Program-made: the position numbers and the translations under genes
Notes under the pieces: model-generated
The model's database searches: none
The model's input: the letters and a program-made list of their open reading frames with translations, nothing else
Told to the model about the DNA's origin: nothing
NCBI GenBank assembly: GCA_900540865.1
Contig: UQHH01000010.1
Location: 1-64,000, forward strand
From: an uncultured Oscillospiraceae bacterium
GTDB lineage: Bacteria; Bacillota; Clostridia; Oscillospirales; Acutalibacteraceae
Direction of reading: 5' to 3'
DNA: 64,000 nt
Shown: positions 25,578-34,971 of the stretch, one piece after another
How the letters are laid out: each line of letters begins with the position of its first letter
How positions within the stretch are numbered: the stretch's first letter is position 1

Positions 25578-25622
25578 ACACCGGCACTCCCCTATCCATC
25601 TTTGGCCAATCAATGAAAACAG

Positions 25623-25660
25623 ACGAAAGCCAGCGTCAAACAACGCTGGCTCATTTTATA
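25623..25660 (+). terminator. Terminator of the radical SAM/DUF4130 operon
   Basis: AGCCAGCGT and ACGCTGGCT form a perfect stem followed by CATTTT. Confidence 0.85.
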
Positions 25661-25756
25661 ACCTTACGGCTCTATTGTGCTCTTTTCCTGTGCCTGAACA
25701 TAGTGACCTGCCGCTCAATCCAGAGGCACACTTTCAGCCAGGTGAAGCCACTATTC

Positions 25757-26455
25757 TTAAAATACCTCGTCGACGACTACCTCGCTGATAGGCTCAGGCT
25801 TGCTGCTGATATCGTCAATATTTCCGCTGTCCTCCGGCGCCTGCGAGGAAGATGCCTGCGAGCCGCTTTCATCCTTGGAATTCTGCGAAGACGACGGCAC
25901 GCCTTGGCTGGAGCTATTATCCTTTGAAGGCTTTAGGTTGTCCATAATTTCATCAAGAATTTCTTCCTTTGATTTGTCGTCCACCTTTTCTCCCGGCTTT
26001 ACGTCGTGATAGTAGACGAAATAGGTGCGGTACGTGCCGTCGGGCAGGCGCACCGTCTTGAAATAGCCGAGAATATGCCTGTCAGAGGTTTTCCCGTCCG
26101 CCAGCTCCACCTTCATTGTAATGTCCGCGACAAATCCGTTGTCAAAATCCGAAAGCTGCACATCCGTATATTCCACGCTCTGAATATCGAGGCCGCTCCC
26201 TATCATATCGTCGCGGATTTCGTCTAGCGAGGTCACGACGACCGCCCTTTGCCGGGAATCTTCTTCCGTCTGAGAATCGCTGTAATACTCAAGCTCCATA
26301 CCGGGATACGGGTTTTTATTTGTGTCCGCGTCGCCCGCGTCGTAAACAGGGTTGGTAAACTGAATATCCCCTTCTCCGTTCCCGCTGCAGCCGGACAGCA
26401 GGGCTGACGGAAGCAGTACCGCCGCTGTCAAAAGAAGCGCTATTATTTTTTTCAT
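25757..26455 (-). CDS. Lipoprotein of unknown function
   Basis: Predicted lipoprotein, 232 aa, with signal peptide and lipobox LLSGC (Cys near residue 23). A short globular domain (about 60-155, with VVVTSLDEIRDDMIGSGLDIQSVEYTDV) is followed by a Ser/Gln/Asp-rich low-complexity tail of about 65 residues ending SEVVVDEVF. I do not recognise the domain. AAAGGAGG precedes ATG 26455. The gene follows an esterase gene by 14 bp on the same strand and is probably co-expressed with it. Confidence 0.7.
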   Translation of the reverse strand: MKKIIALLLTAAVLLPSALLSGCSGNGEGDIQFTNPVYDAGDADTNKNPYPGMELEYYSDSQTEEDSRQRAVVVTSLDEIRDDMIGSGLDIQSVEYTDVQLSDFDNGFVADITMKVELADGKTSDRHILGYFKTVRLPDGTYRTYFVYYHDVKPGEKVDDKSKEEILDEIMDNLKPSKDNSSSQGVPSSSQNSKDESGSQASSSQAPEDSGNIDDISSKPEPISEVVVDEVF

Positions 26456-26469
26456 ATTACGTTTCCTCC

Positions 26470-27261
26470 TTAGCTTTGATGAAAGAACCAGCGCAGCGCC
26501 TGCGGGAACCGTTTGCGCCATGCCTCTTCGTTATGCTTGTCTTCCGGTATTTCTTCATATAAAAGCTTTTCCCGCGGATACCCGAAGGAAAGAAGGCGCT
26601 GCGCCATACGGCGCGTTCCGCCGAGCAGTATGGTTTCCAGCATGTCGCCCGCGCCGTTGGAAAGGTAAAGGTACGGGAGCTGTTTCCTTTGAGCAGGCTG
26701 AAGCTTCTCCAAAAATCGTTGCCATGTATCCTCTTCAAACAGGAAAAACGCCGGTGAAAGCGCGGCGATACAGCCATATGTTTCGGGATAGCGCATTCCG
26801 GCAAAGAACGCCTCCAGCCCTCCGCTCGAGCTTCCCGCAATAACGGTATGTTTCCTATCCGGGGAAATATGGTATTTTCCGCGGATATATGGTTCAAGCG
26901 TTTCCTTTAAAAACCTTGCAAACGGGATTCCCCTGCGCACGCTGAAATCGTGGCCGTCTATCGCCTGTATGGCCGGCGGGATTGGCCCTAAATCAGGCGT
27001 CAGCTCTTCGTCCCGCTTTTCATCCGCATTGTCCACGGCGACAATCATATAAGGAACGCCATTCAGTCCGGATACCACGGTCTCGTCCGCCTTCCATCCG
27101 CCGTAAGGCGTATCTTCCCCGAATAGGTTCTGGCTGTCGGTCATATAAATCACGCCGCAGCGTTCTTTATGGAATCCAGGCGGAATAAAGACGGTTATTT
27201 TTTTTGAATAACCGGCAAAGGGCAGCGTAAAGTATTCAAATGTCCCGCTTTGGGCCGGCAT
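26470..27261 (-). CDS. Putative alpha/beta-hydrolase esterase
   Basis: Serine hydrolase of the enterochelin-esterase/esterase-D-like group, 263 aa. It has the nucleophile elbow AGSSSGGLEAFFAGMRYP (GxSxG, Ser near residue 120), an early IYMTDSQNLFG strand, and a candidate C-terminal His in PEDKHNEEAWRKRFP. The Asp of the triad is probably in LSNGAGDML. No signal peptide is seen, so it should be cytoplasmic. ATG 27261 has GGGAGG upstream. It lies 26 bp downstream of a GT2 gene, suggesting envelope metabolism, but the substrate is unknown. Confidence 0.82.
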   Translation of the reverse strand: MPAQSGTFEYFTLPFAGYSKKITVFIPPGFHKERCGVIYMTDSQNLFGEDTPYGGWKADETVVSGLNGVPYMIVAVDNADEKRDEELTPDLGPIPPAIQAIDGHDFSVRRGIPFARFLKETLEPYIRGKYHISPDRKHTVIAGSSSGGLEAFFAGMRYPETYGCIAALSPAFFLFEEDTWQRFLEKLQPAQRKQLPYLYLSNGAGDMLETILLGGTRRMAQRLLSFGYPREKLLYEEIPEDKHNEEAWRKRFPQALRWFFHQS

Positions 27262-27287
27262 AGCGGCGCCGCCTCCCTTCTCCTGAT

Positions 27288-28262
27288 TCAATCCTTCAAA
27301 TCTTCCGTTGGATTCGGTTCATCGTTTAAAAAGGTTTCTATAATATAACGCGGCCTTTGCTTTGTTTCAAGATAGACCTTTCCGATATATTCCCCAATAA
27401 TGCCGATTGCCAGCAGCTGCAGGCCGCCGAGCGCCCAGACAGAAACTACAAGGCTCGTCCAGCCGGATACGGTGCTGCCCATCGCGTGGGAAATCAGCGA
27501 CCAAAGCAGAATAATAATGCTGATTCCAAAGACAACGGCGCCCAGACCCGTAACAAATTTAATTGGCTTGACGCTCAGGGAGGTAATCCCCTGCCACGCA
27601 AGCGAAAGCATCTTTTTCAGCGGGTATTTGCTTTCACCCGCCAGGCGCTCCTTACGTTCATACGTAACGGTCGCTGTTTTAAAGCCGACCATCGGCACGA
27701 TTCCGCGCAGGAACAGGTTTACCTCTTTGAACTGGGCGAATTCTTCGAGCGCGCGTTTGCTCATCAGGCGGTAATCCGCGTGATTGAACACGACCTCCGC
27801 GCCCATAAATTTCAGAATTTTATAAAAGCCTTCAGCGGTAAAGCGTTTAAAGAAGGAATCTGTCTCCCTTTTGCTGCGCACGCCGTAAACGATGTCGCAG
27901 CCCTCTTCATACTTTTCAAGCATTTTGTCGATTGCGTCGATGTCGTCCTGCAAATCCGCGTCGAGCGAAATAACGCAGTCCGCATGGTCCTTTGCAGTCA
28001 TCAGGCCGCCGTACAGAGCGTTTTGATGTCCGCGGTTCCTGCTGAGCTTCGCGCCGGATACGAGCCGGTTTTTATCGTGCAGTTCACAGATAATTTCCCA
28101 TGTGCGGTCCTTTGAACCGTCGTCGATATACATGATACGGCTGTCACCGGAGATTTTCCCCTGTGACAGCAGCTGGCCGAATTTTGCAAGCAGCTTTTCC
28201 GTCGTGTCGTAAAGCACTTCCTCCTCATTATAGCAGGGGACTGCCAGATAAAGCGTCGTCAT
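27288..28262 (-). CDS. GT2 family glycosyltransferase with two C-terminal membrane helices
   Basis: Polyprenyl-phosphate glycosyltransferase type (GtrB/DPM1-like), 324 aa. The GT-A domain begins LYLAVPCYNEEEVL, has YIDDGSKDRT and the DxD-like CVISLDADLQDD. Two hydrophobic helices at about 225-250 and 260-285 are followed by the GEYIGKVYLETKQRPRYIIE tail conserved in this group. It probably transfers a sugar from a nucleotide donor to undecaprenyl phosphate. It heads a three-gene minus-strand set with the esterase and lipoprotein. Confidence 0.9.
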   Translation of the reverse strand: MTTLYLAVPCYNEEEVLYDTTEKLLAKFGQLLSQGKISGDSRIMYIDDGSKDRTWEIICELHDKNRLVSGAKLSRNRGHQNALYGGLMTAKDHADCVISLDADLQDDIDAIDKMLEKYEEGCDIVYGVRSKRETDSFFKRFTAEGFYKILKFMGAEVVFNHADYRLMSKRALEEFAQFKEVNLFLRGIVPMVGFKTATVTYERKERLAGESKYPLKKMLSLAWQGITSLSVKPIKFVTGLGAVVFGISIIILLWSLISHAMGSTVSGWTSLVVSVWALGGLQLLAIGIIGEYIGKVYLETKQRPRYIIETFLNDEPNPTEDLKD

Positions 28263-28705
28263 AATAATCCTCCATTTTTTTCATTTTTCTATTTTAAAAT
28301 CGCACACCCACCCTATTCAACGCGGGCCTGCCCCTCCTTGCTAGCGCACATTACCGGATGCCCCGCCTGTATAATACCACGCGAGACACAAATAAGTGGC
28401 AGCTTTGTATCAAAACAGACGTTCCAGTATATTTTATAGTGTCCAACTTAATATTGCAACAATTCGTCTAGCCGTCTTTATTTCGTACAATATTGCAACG
28501 TATAGATTTTACTATAATTTATCAATGAATTCAACGCCTAAATCATGACCACGGCCATTTCTAAGACATGCGGCATGATACTCGGGCTATAAGGCAATTA
28601 TATACGGGGAACCGGCTAACTTCAAGCTTGCTATTATGAACAATAAATGAAATATAAAGCAACGAGCATTCAGTAATGTAATTTGCGTACCCATTTTGTA
28701 TATGC
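28263..28705. other. AT-rich intergenic region without a supported gene
   Basis: About 440 bp with no credible reading frame. It is richer in A and T than its surroundings. An 11-bp direct repeat AATATTGCAAC occurs at 28450-28460 and 28489-28499. It must hold the promoter of the GT2 gene, but no clear -35/-10 pair stood out. Confidence 0.6.
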
Positions 28706-28741
28706 GAAAAAGGAGGAACCAAAATTGGTTCCTCCCTTTTC
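28706..28741 (-). terminator. Terminator of the PPOX-fold gene (GAACC-type hairpin)
   Basis: AAGGAGGAACCAA / TTGGTTCCTCCCTT forms a near-perfect palindrome directly against the stop of the minus-strand gene, with T-rich flank. Confidence 0.75.
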
Positions 28742-28742
28742 A

Positions 28743-29165
28743 TCAAAGCGTATACCGTTTCGGCGGGTTTCCGGAAAAGTCAAAAATCCCCGCGGTGGCC
28801 TCGTCCAGATAAAACGTCTTGAACACAGGGTTTTCAGGCGTTTCATAAATAGAGCGCACCAGCTCGTTTTCGCTTAGAATCGTCTTCTTGACCTCTTCAT
28901 CGTCTTTAAAAACCGCCTTGCCGGAAATACGAGCCCACACCGAGTTCGGCGACGAAGCGCTGATTTCCACATATGGATTCTTCTGCATCTCCCTGTATAC
29001 GTCCTTCTGGCTTCCGGTACAGAACCAAAGCTTCCCGTCCTGTTCCAGCATAAACTGGAACGGGCGTACCTTTGGCTTTCCATCGAGTCCCGCGGTTGCT
29101 ACAAACACGACCGGGTTCTCCCGCAAAAATTTTACGACGTCGTTCACAAAATCCCCTTCTTTCAT
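28743..29165 (-). CDS. Pyridoxamine 5'-phosphate oxidase-fold protein
   Basis: Small split-barrel flavin-binding protein, 140 aa. The pattern VFVATAGLDGKPKVRPFQFMLEQDGKLWFCTG is typical of the PPOX/FMN-binding family, followed by PYVEISA and a WARISGKAVF strand. Such proteins bind FMN, F420 or haem; no specific substrate can be assigned. ATG 29165 is chosen because the protein then starts at the conserved helix; the upstream ribosome site is weak. Confidence 0.83.
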   Translation of the reverse strand: MKEGDFVNDVVKFLRENPVVFVATAGLDGKPKVRPFQFMLEQDGKLWFCTGSQKDVYREMQKNPYVEISASSPNSVWARISGKAVFKDDEEVKKTILSENELVRSIYETPENPVFKTFYLDEATAGIFDFSGNPPKRYTL

Positions 29166-29310
29166 AATAATACCGCGGCATTCCCGCCGCCTCTTGATAT
29201 CATCATAAACCGGTGCTGTCAGATTGTAAAGTACGCACTTTCCGTCCCCTAGGTTACCTGTGGGATACAATCGGGCAAATGGCCGGACCCTTTAAAAACT
29301 GTCCGTATAA

Positions 29311-29343
29311 AACAAAAGCCGCCCGGCGCTAACCGGGCGGTAT
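29311..29343 (-). terminator. Terminator of ftsZ
   Basis: On the minus strand ACCGCCCGG and CCGGGCGGC form a stem followed by TTTTGTTTT, 12 bp past the ftsZ stop. Confidence 0.9.
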
Positions 29344-29354
29344 GTATTCTTAAA

Positions 29355-30494
29355 TTACTTACGGTTGAAGATGGACATGATGTCGTAGAACGTATCGTCG
29401 TCGTCCGCAACATCGCTGTTATTCTTGCGCGCAGCAACGTCCTTTGCAGCAGCTACGGAAGCCGCCTGGTTTCTGAGCACCTCTGTGCGGGAATAGCTGG
29501 CGCGGTTATTGCTCCTGTTGTCCTCCTTTTTATCGAAGGATGCAAAGCCTGTAGCAATTACGGTAACGCTCATCTCGTCCTCAAGGTTCTCATCGAGCAC
29601 GGCACCCCAGATGATGTTCGCGTCGGGGTCGGCCTGGTCGGTAATCATTGCGGAAGCCACGTCGATTTCGTCCAGCCCAATATCAGCGGAAGCCGTAATA
29701 TTGACGATAACGCCCTTCGCGCCGTCGATAGAGGTTTCAAGAAGCGGACTTGTAATCGCCATGCGCGCCGCTTCCTCCGCCTTGTCCTTGCCCTGCGCGT
29801 AGCCGATGCCCATATGCGCGTAGCCCGCGTTGTTCATGATAGCGGTAACGTCAGCAAAGTCCAGGTTGACAAGACCGGGAATCAAAATCAGGTCGGAAAT
29901 ACTCTGTACGCCCTGGCGGAGAACATCGTCGGCCAAATCGAACGCGTTTTTCAGCGTAATGCGCTGCTCGCTTGCGTATTTGAGCCTTTCGTTCGGAACG
30001 ACAATTAGGGAATCGACATGGTCGCGCAGCGCCGCGATACCCGCTTCCGCCTGCTCCATACGCTTTTTGCCTTCAAAAGCAAACGGCTTGGTCACGATAG
30101 CAACGGTAAGGATACCCATATCCTTTGCAATTTCAGCAACGACAGGGGCCGCGCCCGTACCGGTGCCGCCGCCCATGCCGGCAGTAATAAACACCATATC
30201 GGTGTCCTTTAAAACATCAGTAATTTCCTCACGGTTCTCCTCGGCAGCCTCTCTGCCGACCTCCGGCTTGGAACCGGCACCCTTGCCGTGAGTAATCTTC
30301 TCACCGATTTGAATCTTCTGAGTAGCGTTGGAAAACTGTAAAACGTGGTCATCTGTATTGACAGCAATAAACTCAACGCAGCGAACACCCATTTTCACCA
30401 TGCGGTTGACCGCGTTTCCGCCGCCGCCGCCGACACCAATTACCTTAATCACCGGGATATTGTTGCCGTACTCTTTTTCAAGCTCGAATGCCAT
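29355..30494 (-). CDS. ftsZ: Cell division protein FtsZ
   Basis: Tubulin-like GTPase that forms the division ring, 379 aa. GTP-binding elements are GVGGGGGNAVNRM, the tubulin signature GMGGGTGTGAAPV and the T7 catalytic loop region in NLDFADVTAIM. After a linker of about 60 residues a short acidic tail ends DTFYDIMSIFNRK, a conserved C-terminal peptide for partner docking. It is the last gene of the dcw cluster, 250 bp after divIB, and is unaccompanied by ftsA. Confidence 0.98.
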   Translation of the reverse strand: MAFELEKEYGNNIPVIKVIGVGGGGGNAVNRMVKMGVRCVEFIAVNTDDHVLQFSNATQKIQIGEKITHGKGAGSKPEVGREAAEENREEITDVLKDTDMVFITAGMGGGTGTGAAPVVAEIAKDMGILTVAIVTKPFAFEGKKRMEQAEAGIAALRDHVDSLIVVPNERLKYASEQRITLKNAFDLADDVLRQGVQSISDLILIPGLVNLDFADVTAIMNNAGYAHMGIGYAQGKDKAEEAARMAITSPLLETSIDGAKGVIVNITASADIGLDEIDVASAMITDQADPDANIIWGAVLDENLEDEMSVTVIATGFASFDKKEDNRSNNRASYSRTEVLRNQAASVAAAKDVAARKNNSDVADDDDTFYDIMSIFNRK

Positions 30495-30745
30495 TTGAAC
30501 TTCCTCCTAATACACATCAGTTTCTTTATCTGAAACGATAATAATGCAAGCTTTTTTCAGTATAACCCAATCGATTATACGCCTATTGAATAATGTATCA
30601 CAAGAGCGCGGAAATTTCAATCTTTTCTTAAATAAAAATTAAAAAAAACGTGAAATTTGCGCCGTTTTACCGTTTCCGGACGATGAAGTTTCTATATTTC
30701 ACCGTCAATCCTACCGCCGCATAACCGCTGCTATTTATCATACGG

Positions 30746-32389
30746 TTATCCCGGTATACCGTCGCCGTCCAGGTCGTCCGGGATTCCGTCCCCGTCGTTG
30801 TCGATTATGCCGCCGTCTCCGTAATAATCCGGAATTCCGTCTCCATCAAAATCATCGGGAATTCCATCCCCGTCGGTATCGGCGCCTGAATTGGTATCAG
30901 AGCCGTAGTCTCCGCCGCTGTTCTGCCCGCCGTCTCCGGAATAAGGCTCTGTAACGGGCTGGGTTTCCGGCTCCGTCTGAGGCTGGGTTGCTGGCTCTGT
31001 TGCCGGTTCCGTCGGGTACAGCGAGCTGTCGGCGTTATAGTAGGAGGCCTTCTTCCCGCTGCTGCAGGAGGACACGTCCAGCACGCCCATATCCGTCTGC
31101 GCGAGTTTTTCAGAAATAATCGCCATAGCCGTCCTGATTTTATAATCAATATCCTCAGGCGTGCCAAGTATAATTTTGATGCGGTTTGAATAGTTGAGCG
31201 AAATAGCCGCCGCGTCCGTCACGTCGATTTCCTTGATTCCCTCAAACTTGTTCTTCTGAAGCGCCTGCGTAATGGCATTGAGAATTGACAGCATCTTTTT
31301 ATCCTTGATTTGAGCCGTTTCGCCGACCTTGGTTTTCGTAATCTCACAGCCCTTGATAATCGGGGCATCAAAGGTATTTTTGGTTGCGTGCTCGAGCACC
31401 CTGCCCTGCGTGCTGATAACGACGAAATCGTCGCCCTGCGCAATCAGGTAAGCGGGCTTTGCCTCTGTTACCTTAATGACGATTGTATCCGGGATTTTAA
31501 TGCTTACCTCCGCCTTTTCAACATATGGAAGCGCTTGTTCTACCCGTTTCCCGCCCGATTCCTTGTCGCTGAGGAACAGGTTTTCCCCGAGTATCAGGCC
31601 GCTTGCCTGCGCGACCTGCTGCTCCGTATAATGAGTGGAGCCTTCCACCGCAATCTTTTCTGTTTTAAAGAGCACCGTCAGGGAGAGCACGACGCCCGTA
31701 ATCAAAACGACGGCTACTATCACACCGCAGACGGCAATGTTTATCATTTTACGCGTGCGGCGCGACATCGGCTCCTTCTGAAGCTCTTCCTCCTGCCGCG
31801 CGTCGCGTTCCTCTTTCATCTGCCGCCGTCTCTTGAGCTCCACCTCGTCGGTATAGAAGCCGTCGCCGTAATCGTCCCTGCGGATAATCGGTTCCTCCGC
31901 GCGCTTGTAGCCGCCGGGCCTTCTCCGCTTTTGCGGCGCGCCGCTTTTCTTTGCGTTCTGCGCCTGGCTGTTTACCGGCTGCTCGCGCGCCGGCCTGGGG
32001 GAGTTTTTCTGTTCTCCCTTTTTCTGCGGCGGGCGGTTTCCCATTTCCGGGCGCATACCCTGGCCCTGAACAGGGGCTTGTCCCTGCCCTCTTTTTGCAC
32101 AGCCGCGGCCGCTTTGCCCGGCATTGGCGCCGCGGTTCTGGCCGTTTTGGCGCTGCGCTGCGCTCTGCGGCCTTCCCTGCTGCGCGCTCCGGCTTTGTCC
32201 GCCCTGTCCCTGGCGTGCGCCTTGATTGGCGGATTTGCCCGCGCCCTGCCGGTTTGCCTGTCCGGAGCCTGCGCGGCCTGCGTTTTTAGCGGGAGCGCCT
32301 TGAGGCCTCCCTCCGTTTTGGGAAGGCGGCCTTCTTTTCTGCCCGTTTCCGTTTGCTTTTCCGTTATTTTTCACATCGTTGTTTTCCAT
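30746..32389 (-). CDS. divIB: Cell division protein DivIB/FtsQ, with unusual N- and C-terminal extensions
   Basis: Bitopic membrane divisome protein, 547 aa, about twice the usual length. Residues 1 to about 190 are a low-complexity Gln/Gly/Asn/Arg-rich cytoplasmic segment. One transmembrane helix (about 210-236) follows, then a POTRA domain (FKTEKIAVEGSTHYTEQQVAQASGL) and the FtsQ/DivIB domain (EVSIKIPDTIVIKVTEAKPAYLIAQGDDFVVIS). The tail, after a Thr/Glu/Pro repeat region, has several DGDGIPDDxDGDGIPD units that resemble thrombospondin type 3 calcium repeats. The N-terminal extension could be a phase-separating or nucleic-acid-binding region; that is speculation. Confidence 0.92.
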   Translation of the reverse strand: MENNDVKNNGKANGNGQKRRPPSQNGGRPQGAPAKNAGRAGSGQANRQGAGKSANQGARQGQGGQSRSAQQGRPQSAAQRQNGQNRGANAGQSGRGCAKRGQGQAPVQGQGMRPEMGNRPPQKKGEQKNSPRPAREQPVNSQAQNAKKSGAPQKRRRPGGYKRAEEPIIRRDDYGDGFYTDEVELKRRRQMKEERDARQEEELQKEPMSRRTRKMINIAVCGVIVAVVLITGVVLSLTVLFKTEKIAVEGSTHYTEQQVAQASGLILGENLFLSDKESGGKRVEQALPYVEKAEVSIKIPDTIVIKVTEAKPAYLIAQGDDFVVISTQGRVLEHATKNTFDAPIIKGCEITKTKVGETAQIKDKKMLSILNAITQALQKNKFEGIKEIDVTDAAAISLNYSNRIKIILGTPEDIDYKIRTAMAIISEKLAQTDMGVLDVSSCSSGKKASYYNADSSLYPTEPATEPATQPQTEPETQPVTEPYSGDGGQNSGGDYGSDTNSGADTDGDGIPDDFDGDGIPDYYGDGGIIDNDGDGIPDDLDGDGIPG

Positions 32390-32416
32390 ATACCATCGTC
32401 ATCCTTACCGGAAATA

Positions 32417-33670
32417 TTATACTTTTTTAATGCTGGCTCCCGCCCTGCTCAAACAAAGCTCCAGGTTTTCGTATCCGCGTTCAAGGAAATTGAGCCCCTT
32501 GAGCTCCGTTTCGCCCTCCGCCGCAAGCGCCGCGACTACGAGCGCCGCGCTGCCGCGCAGGTCAAGCGCCTCAACCGGCGCGCCGTACAGGCGTTTTACG
32601 CCCTCCACAACGGCGACTCGACCTTCTACATTGATATTGGCACCCAGCCTGACAAGCTCGCCCACGTGCTTATAGCGGCTCTCAAATATGTTCTCTACAA
32701 ATACGCTCGTGCCGTTTGAAACCGCGGTCATCGCCATGACAGGCGCCTGCGCGTCTGTCGGGAAGCCCGGATACGGCATCGTGCGGATGAATTTGACTGC
32801 GTTCAGGCGTTCGGGAGCGGAAATCATCAGGCTGTTCCCGGCATTGCGGATACAGCAGCCCGCCTCCTCGAACACAGGGATAATCGAGCTCAAATGCGCA
32901 GGCACCACATGCTCCAGCGTCAGCTCCCCGCCTGTGACCGCCGCCGCCGCCATATAGGTCGACGCGACAATCCGGTCGGGAATGATTACATGCTGCGCCC
33001 CATGCAGGCGCCCAACGCCGTCTATAAAAATCGTTCCTTCCCCGGCTCCCGAAATTTTCGCGCCGCAGGCGTTCAAAAAGTCCGCCAAATCGGAGATTTC
33101 CGGCTCGCGCGCCGCATTTGTAATAATGGTCGTACCCTTGGCAAGCACAGCCGCGAGCATAATATTCTCTGTCGCGCCGACGCTCGGGAAGGATAACGCG
33201 ATTTTTGCGCCGTGCAGCCCGTCGGGCGCCTCACAATCGAGAATGCCGTGATGGTCAGCAATATCGATACCCATCAGGCGCAGCGATTTCACATGCAGGT
33301 CGATTGGCCGCGGGCCAAGCTCACAGCCGCCCGGGAAGGTAAGGCGAGCCATACCGGCGGACGCGACGATTGCGCCCAGGAAAATAATAGAAGACCGCAT
33401 CTCGCGCATCAAGTCATCCGGTATATCATAGCGGCTCAGGGGGCGCGTGTCAACCGTCAGGGTCGTTCCGTCGCGTTCGACGTCACAGCCCAGATAGCGA
33501 AGTATTTTCACAGACGTCTCCACATCGGACAGCTGCGGGCAGTTATGTAGCACACACCGGTCGCCGCATAGCAGCGTCGCCGCTAAAATCGGCAGAACAC
33601 TGTTTTTCGCCCCCTGCACCGCTATACTTCCGGACAATCTGCTGCTGCCTTCTATAATAAGTTTCGACAC
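32417..33670 (-). CDS. murA: UDP-N-acetylglucosamine 1-carboxyvinyltransferase
   Basis: First committed enzyme of peptidoglycan synthesis, 417 aa, transferring enolpyruvate from PEP to UDP-GlcNAc. It has SGSIAVQGAKNSVLPI (Lys of KN site), the active-site cysteine in FPGGCELGPRPIDLH, and GFPTDAQAPVMAM. The GTG at 33670 is preferred, with AAAGGG upstream. A second MurA elsewhere is likely in a Firmicute; fosfomycin target. It lies between murG and divIB. Confidence 0.95.
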   Translation of the reverse strand: MSKLIIEGSSRLSGSIAVQGAKNSVLPILAATLLCGDRCVLHNCPQLSDVETSVKILRYLGCDVERDGTTLTVDTRPLSRYDIPDDLMREMRSSIIFLGAIVASAGMARLTFPGGCELGPRPIDLHVKSLRLMGIDIADHHGILDCEAPDGLHGAKIALSFPSVGATENIMLAAVLAKGTTIITNAAREPEISDLADFLNACGAKISGAGEGTIFIDGVGRLHGAQHVIIPDRIVASTYMAAAAVTGGELTLEHVVPAHLSSIIPVFEEAGCCIRNAGNSLMISAPERLNAVKFIRTMPYPGFPTDAQAPVMAMTAVSNGTSVFVENIFESRYKHVGELVRLGANINVEGRVAVVEGVKRLYGAPVEALDLRGSAALVVAALAAEGETELKGLNFLERGYENLELCLSRAGASIKKV

Positions 33671-33820
33671 ACAGAACACCCTTTCACCCTAAACTCTGGC
33701 CTCAATAGCCAACCCTTTGATATTCTATGTGCAGGGGCTGTCTGTGGTGACAGTGTCCGCGCTACGAAAGCGGCGCTTTTTTCATTTTTTGATTTCTATA
33801 TGAAAACGGCAAAGGGCGTG

Positions 33821-34948
33821 TCAGCTCGTATGACCGCCCAATACCTTCTTGATTACGGAATAAATGCGCTCGTTTGCGTCGGTTATCGCAAGCTTCTTCG
33901 CGTTTTCAGAGTATTTGAGCAAAGCCGCTTCATCCCCGGCAAGACGGTCGACCGTCCCGGTAACCGCCTGGCCTGACAAATCCTTTTCCTCAATGAGTAC
34001 GGCGGCTCCCGCCTCTACCATCGCCATAGCGTTGTGGTACTGGTGGTTTTCCGCTACGTTGGGCGACGGTATGAGCACGGCAGGTTTTCCCTGCGCCTGG
34101 ATTTCGCTGAGCGTAATCGCCCCCGCGCGCGCAATGACCAGGTCGCTTGCGGCAAGGCATACCGGCATGTCGTCGATATATTCCCTGATATCTAAATTTT
34201 CACATTTATCGGGGTCGATTCCCTTTTCGCGCAGCAGGCCGGGAAACCACGTTCCATACTGGCCGTACGCGTGAATAATCTGGTATTTCCCGTCCTTGCC
34301 GCTGCGCGCAATCAAATCCGCCACGTTTTCGTTGATTTTACGCGCGCCCAGGCTGCCGCCGAACGACAGGATGACAGGCCGCCCGTCCAAGCCGAGCGCT
34401 TTTCTTGACTGCTCCTTGTCCGCCGTCAATATTTCGCCGCGTACCGGGTTGCCTGTGACGACGCACCGGCAGCCTTCGTTTAAATATTTCTGAGCCTGCG
34501 GCATGGCGAGCATGACGCGCTTGGCGTATTTCGAGAGCATTTTCGTCGTAACGCCCGGGAACGCGTTCTGTTCATGGATTACTGTGGGAATCCCGAGCTT
34601 CGCAGCGGCGCGAATGACCGGTCCGCTTACATAGCCGCCCGTACCCATGCAGATGTCGGGCCCAAATTCCCGGATAATTTTTTTCGACTCCGCGCTCGCC
34701 GTCACCGCGTTTTTCACTGTGACGAGGTTGCTTTTTATCGCGGATAAGGAAAAGCTGCGCTTGAAACCCGACACGGTGATTCCTTTAAATTCAAACCCCG
34801 CCTTCGGGACAAGCCGCTCTTCCATGCCGCCCTTCGCGCCGATATATAAAATCTGCGCGTCAGGCGCTTTCTTTTTAATATAGCCCGCGACCGCGAGCGC
34901 CGGGTTGATATGCCCGGCGGTTCCGCCGCCTGCAAACAAAATTTTCAT
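33821..34948 (-). CDS. murG: UDP-GlcNAc:lipid I transferase MurG
   Basis: Peripheral membrane GT28 glycosyltransferase, 375 aa, that makes lipid II from lipid I. The N-terminal GGGTAGHINPALAVAGYI binds the lipid substrate, GTGGYVSGPVIRAA and the C-terminal donor site region ARAGAITLSEIQAQGKPAVLIPSPNVAENHQ are diagnostic. Together with mraY and ftsW it forms the membrane steps of peptidoglycan synthesis in this cluster. Confidence 0.97.
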   Translation of the reverse strand: MKILFAGGGTAGHINPALAVAGYIKKKAPDAQILYIGAKGGMEERLVPKAGFEFKGITVSGFKRSFSLSAIKSNLVTVKNAVTASAESKKIIREFGPDICMGTGGYVSGPVIRAAAKLGIPTVIHEQNAFPGVTTKMLSKYAKRVMLAMPQAQKYLNEGCRCVVTGNPVRGEILTADKEQSRKALGLDGRPVILSFGGSLGARKINENVADLIARSGKDGKYQIIHAYGQYGTWFPGLLREKGIDPDKCENLDIREYIDDMPVCLAASDLVIARAGAITLSEIQAQGKPAVLIPSPNVAENHQYHNAMAMVEAGAAVLIEEKDLSGQAVTGTVDRLAGDEAALLKYSENAKKLAITDANERIYSVIKKVLGGHTS

Positions 34949-34971
34949 AAAAACCCTTCCCGTAAAAAGGC

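Noticed and set aside
28450..28499. 11-bp direct repeat AATATTGCAAC
   Set aside because: Two copies 39 bp apart in AT-rich sequence without a promoter nearby; too weak to call an operator.
31310..32719. Long plus-strand open frame (469 aa) opposite divIB and murA
   Set aside because: It is antisense to two well-supported genes, is composition-driven by the GC-rich repetitive N-terminus of divIB, and shows no domain.
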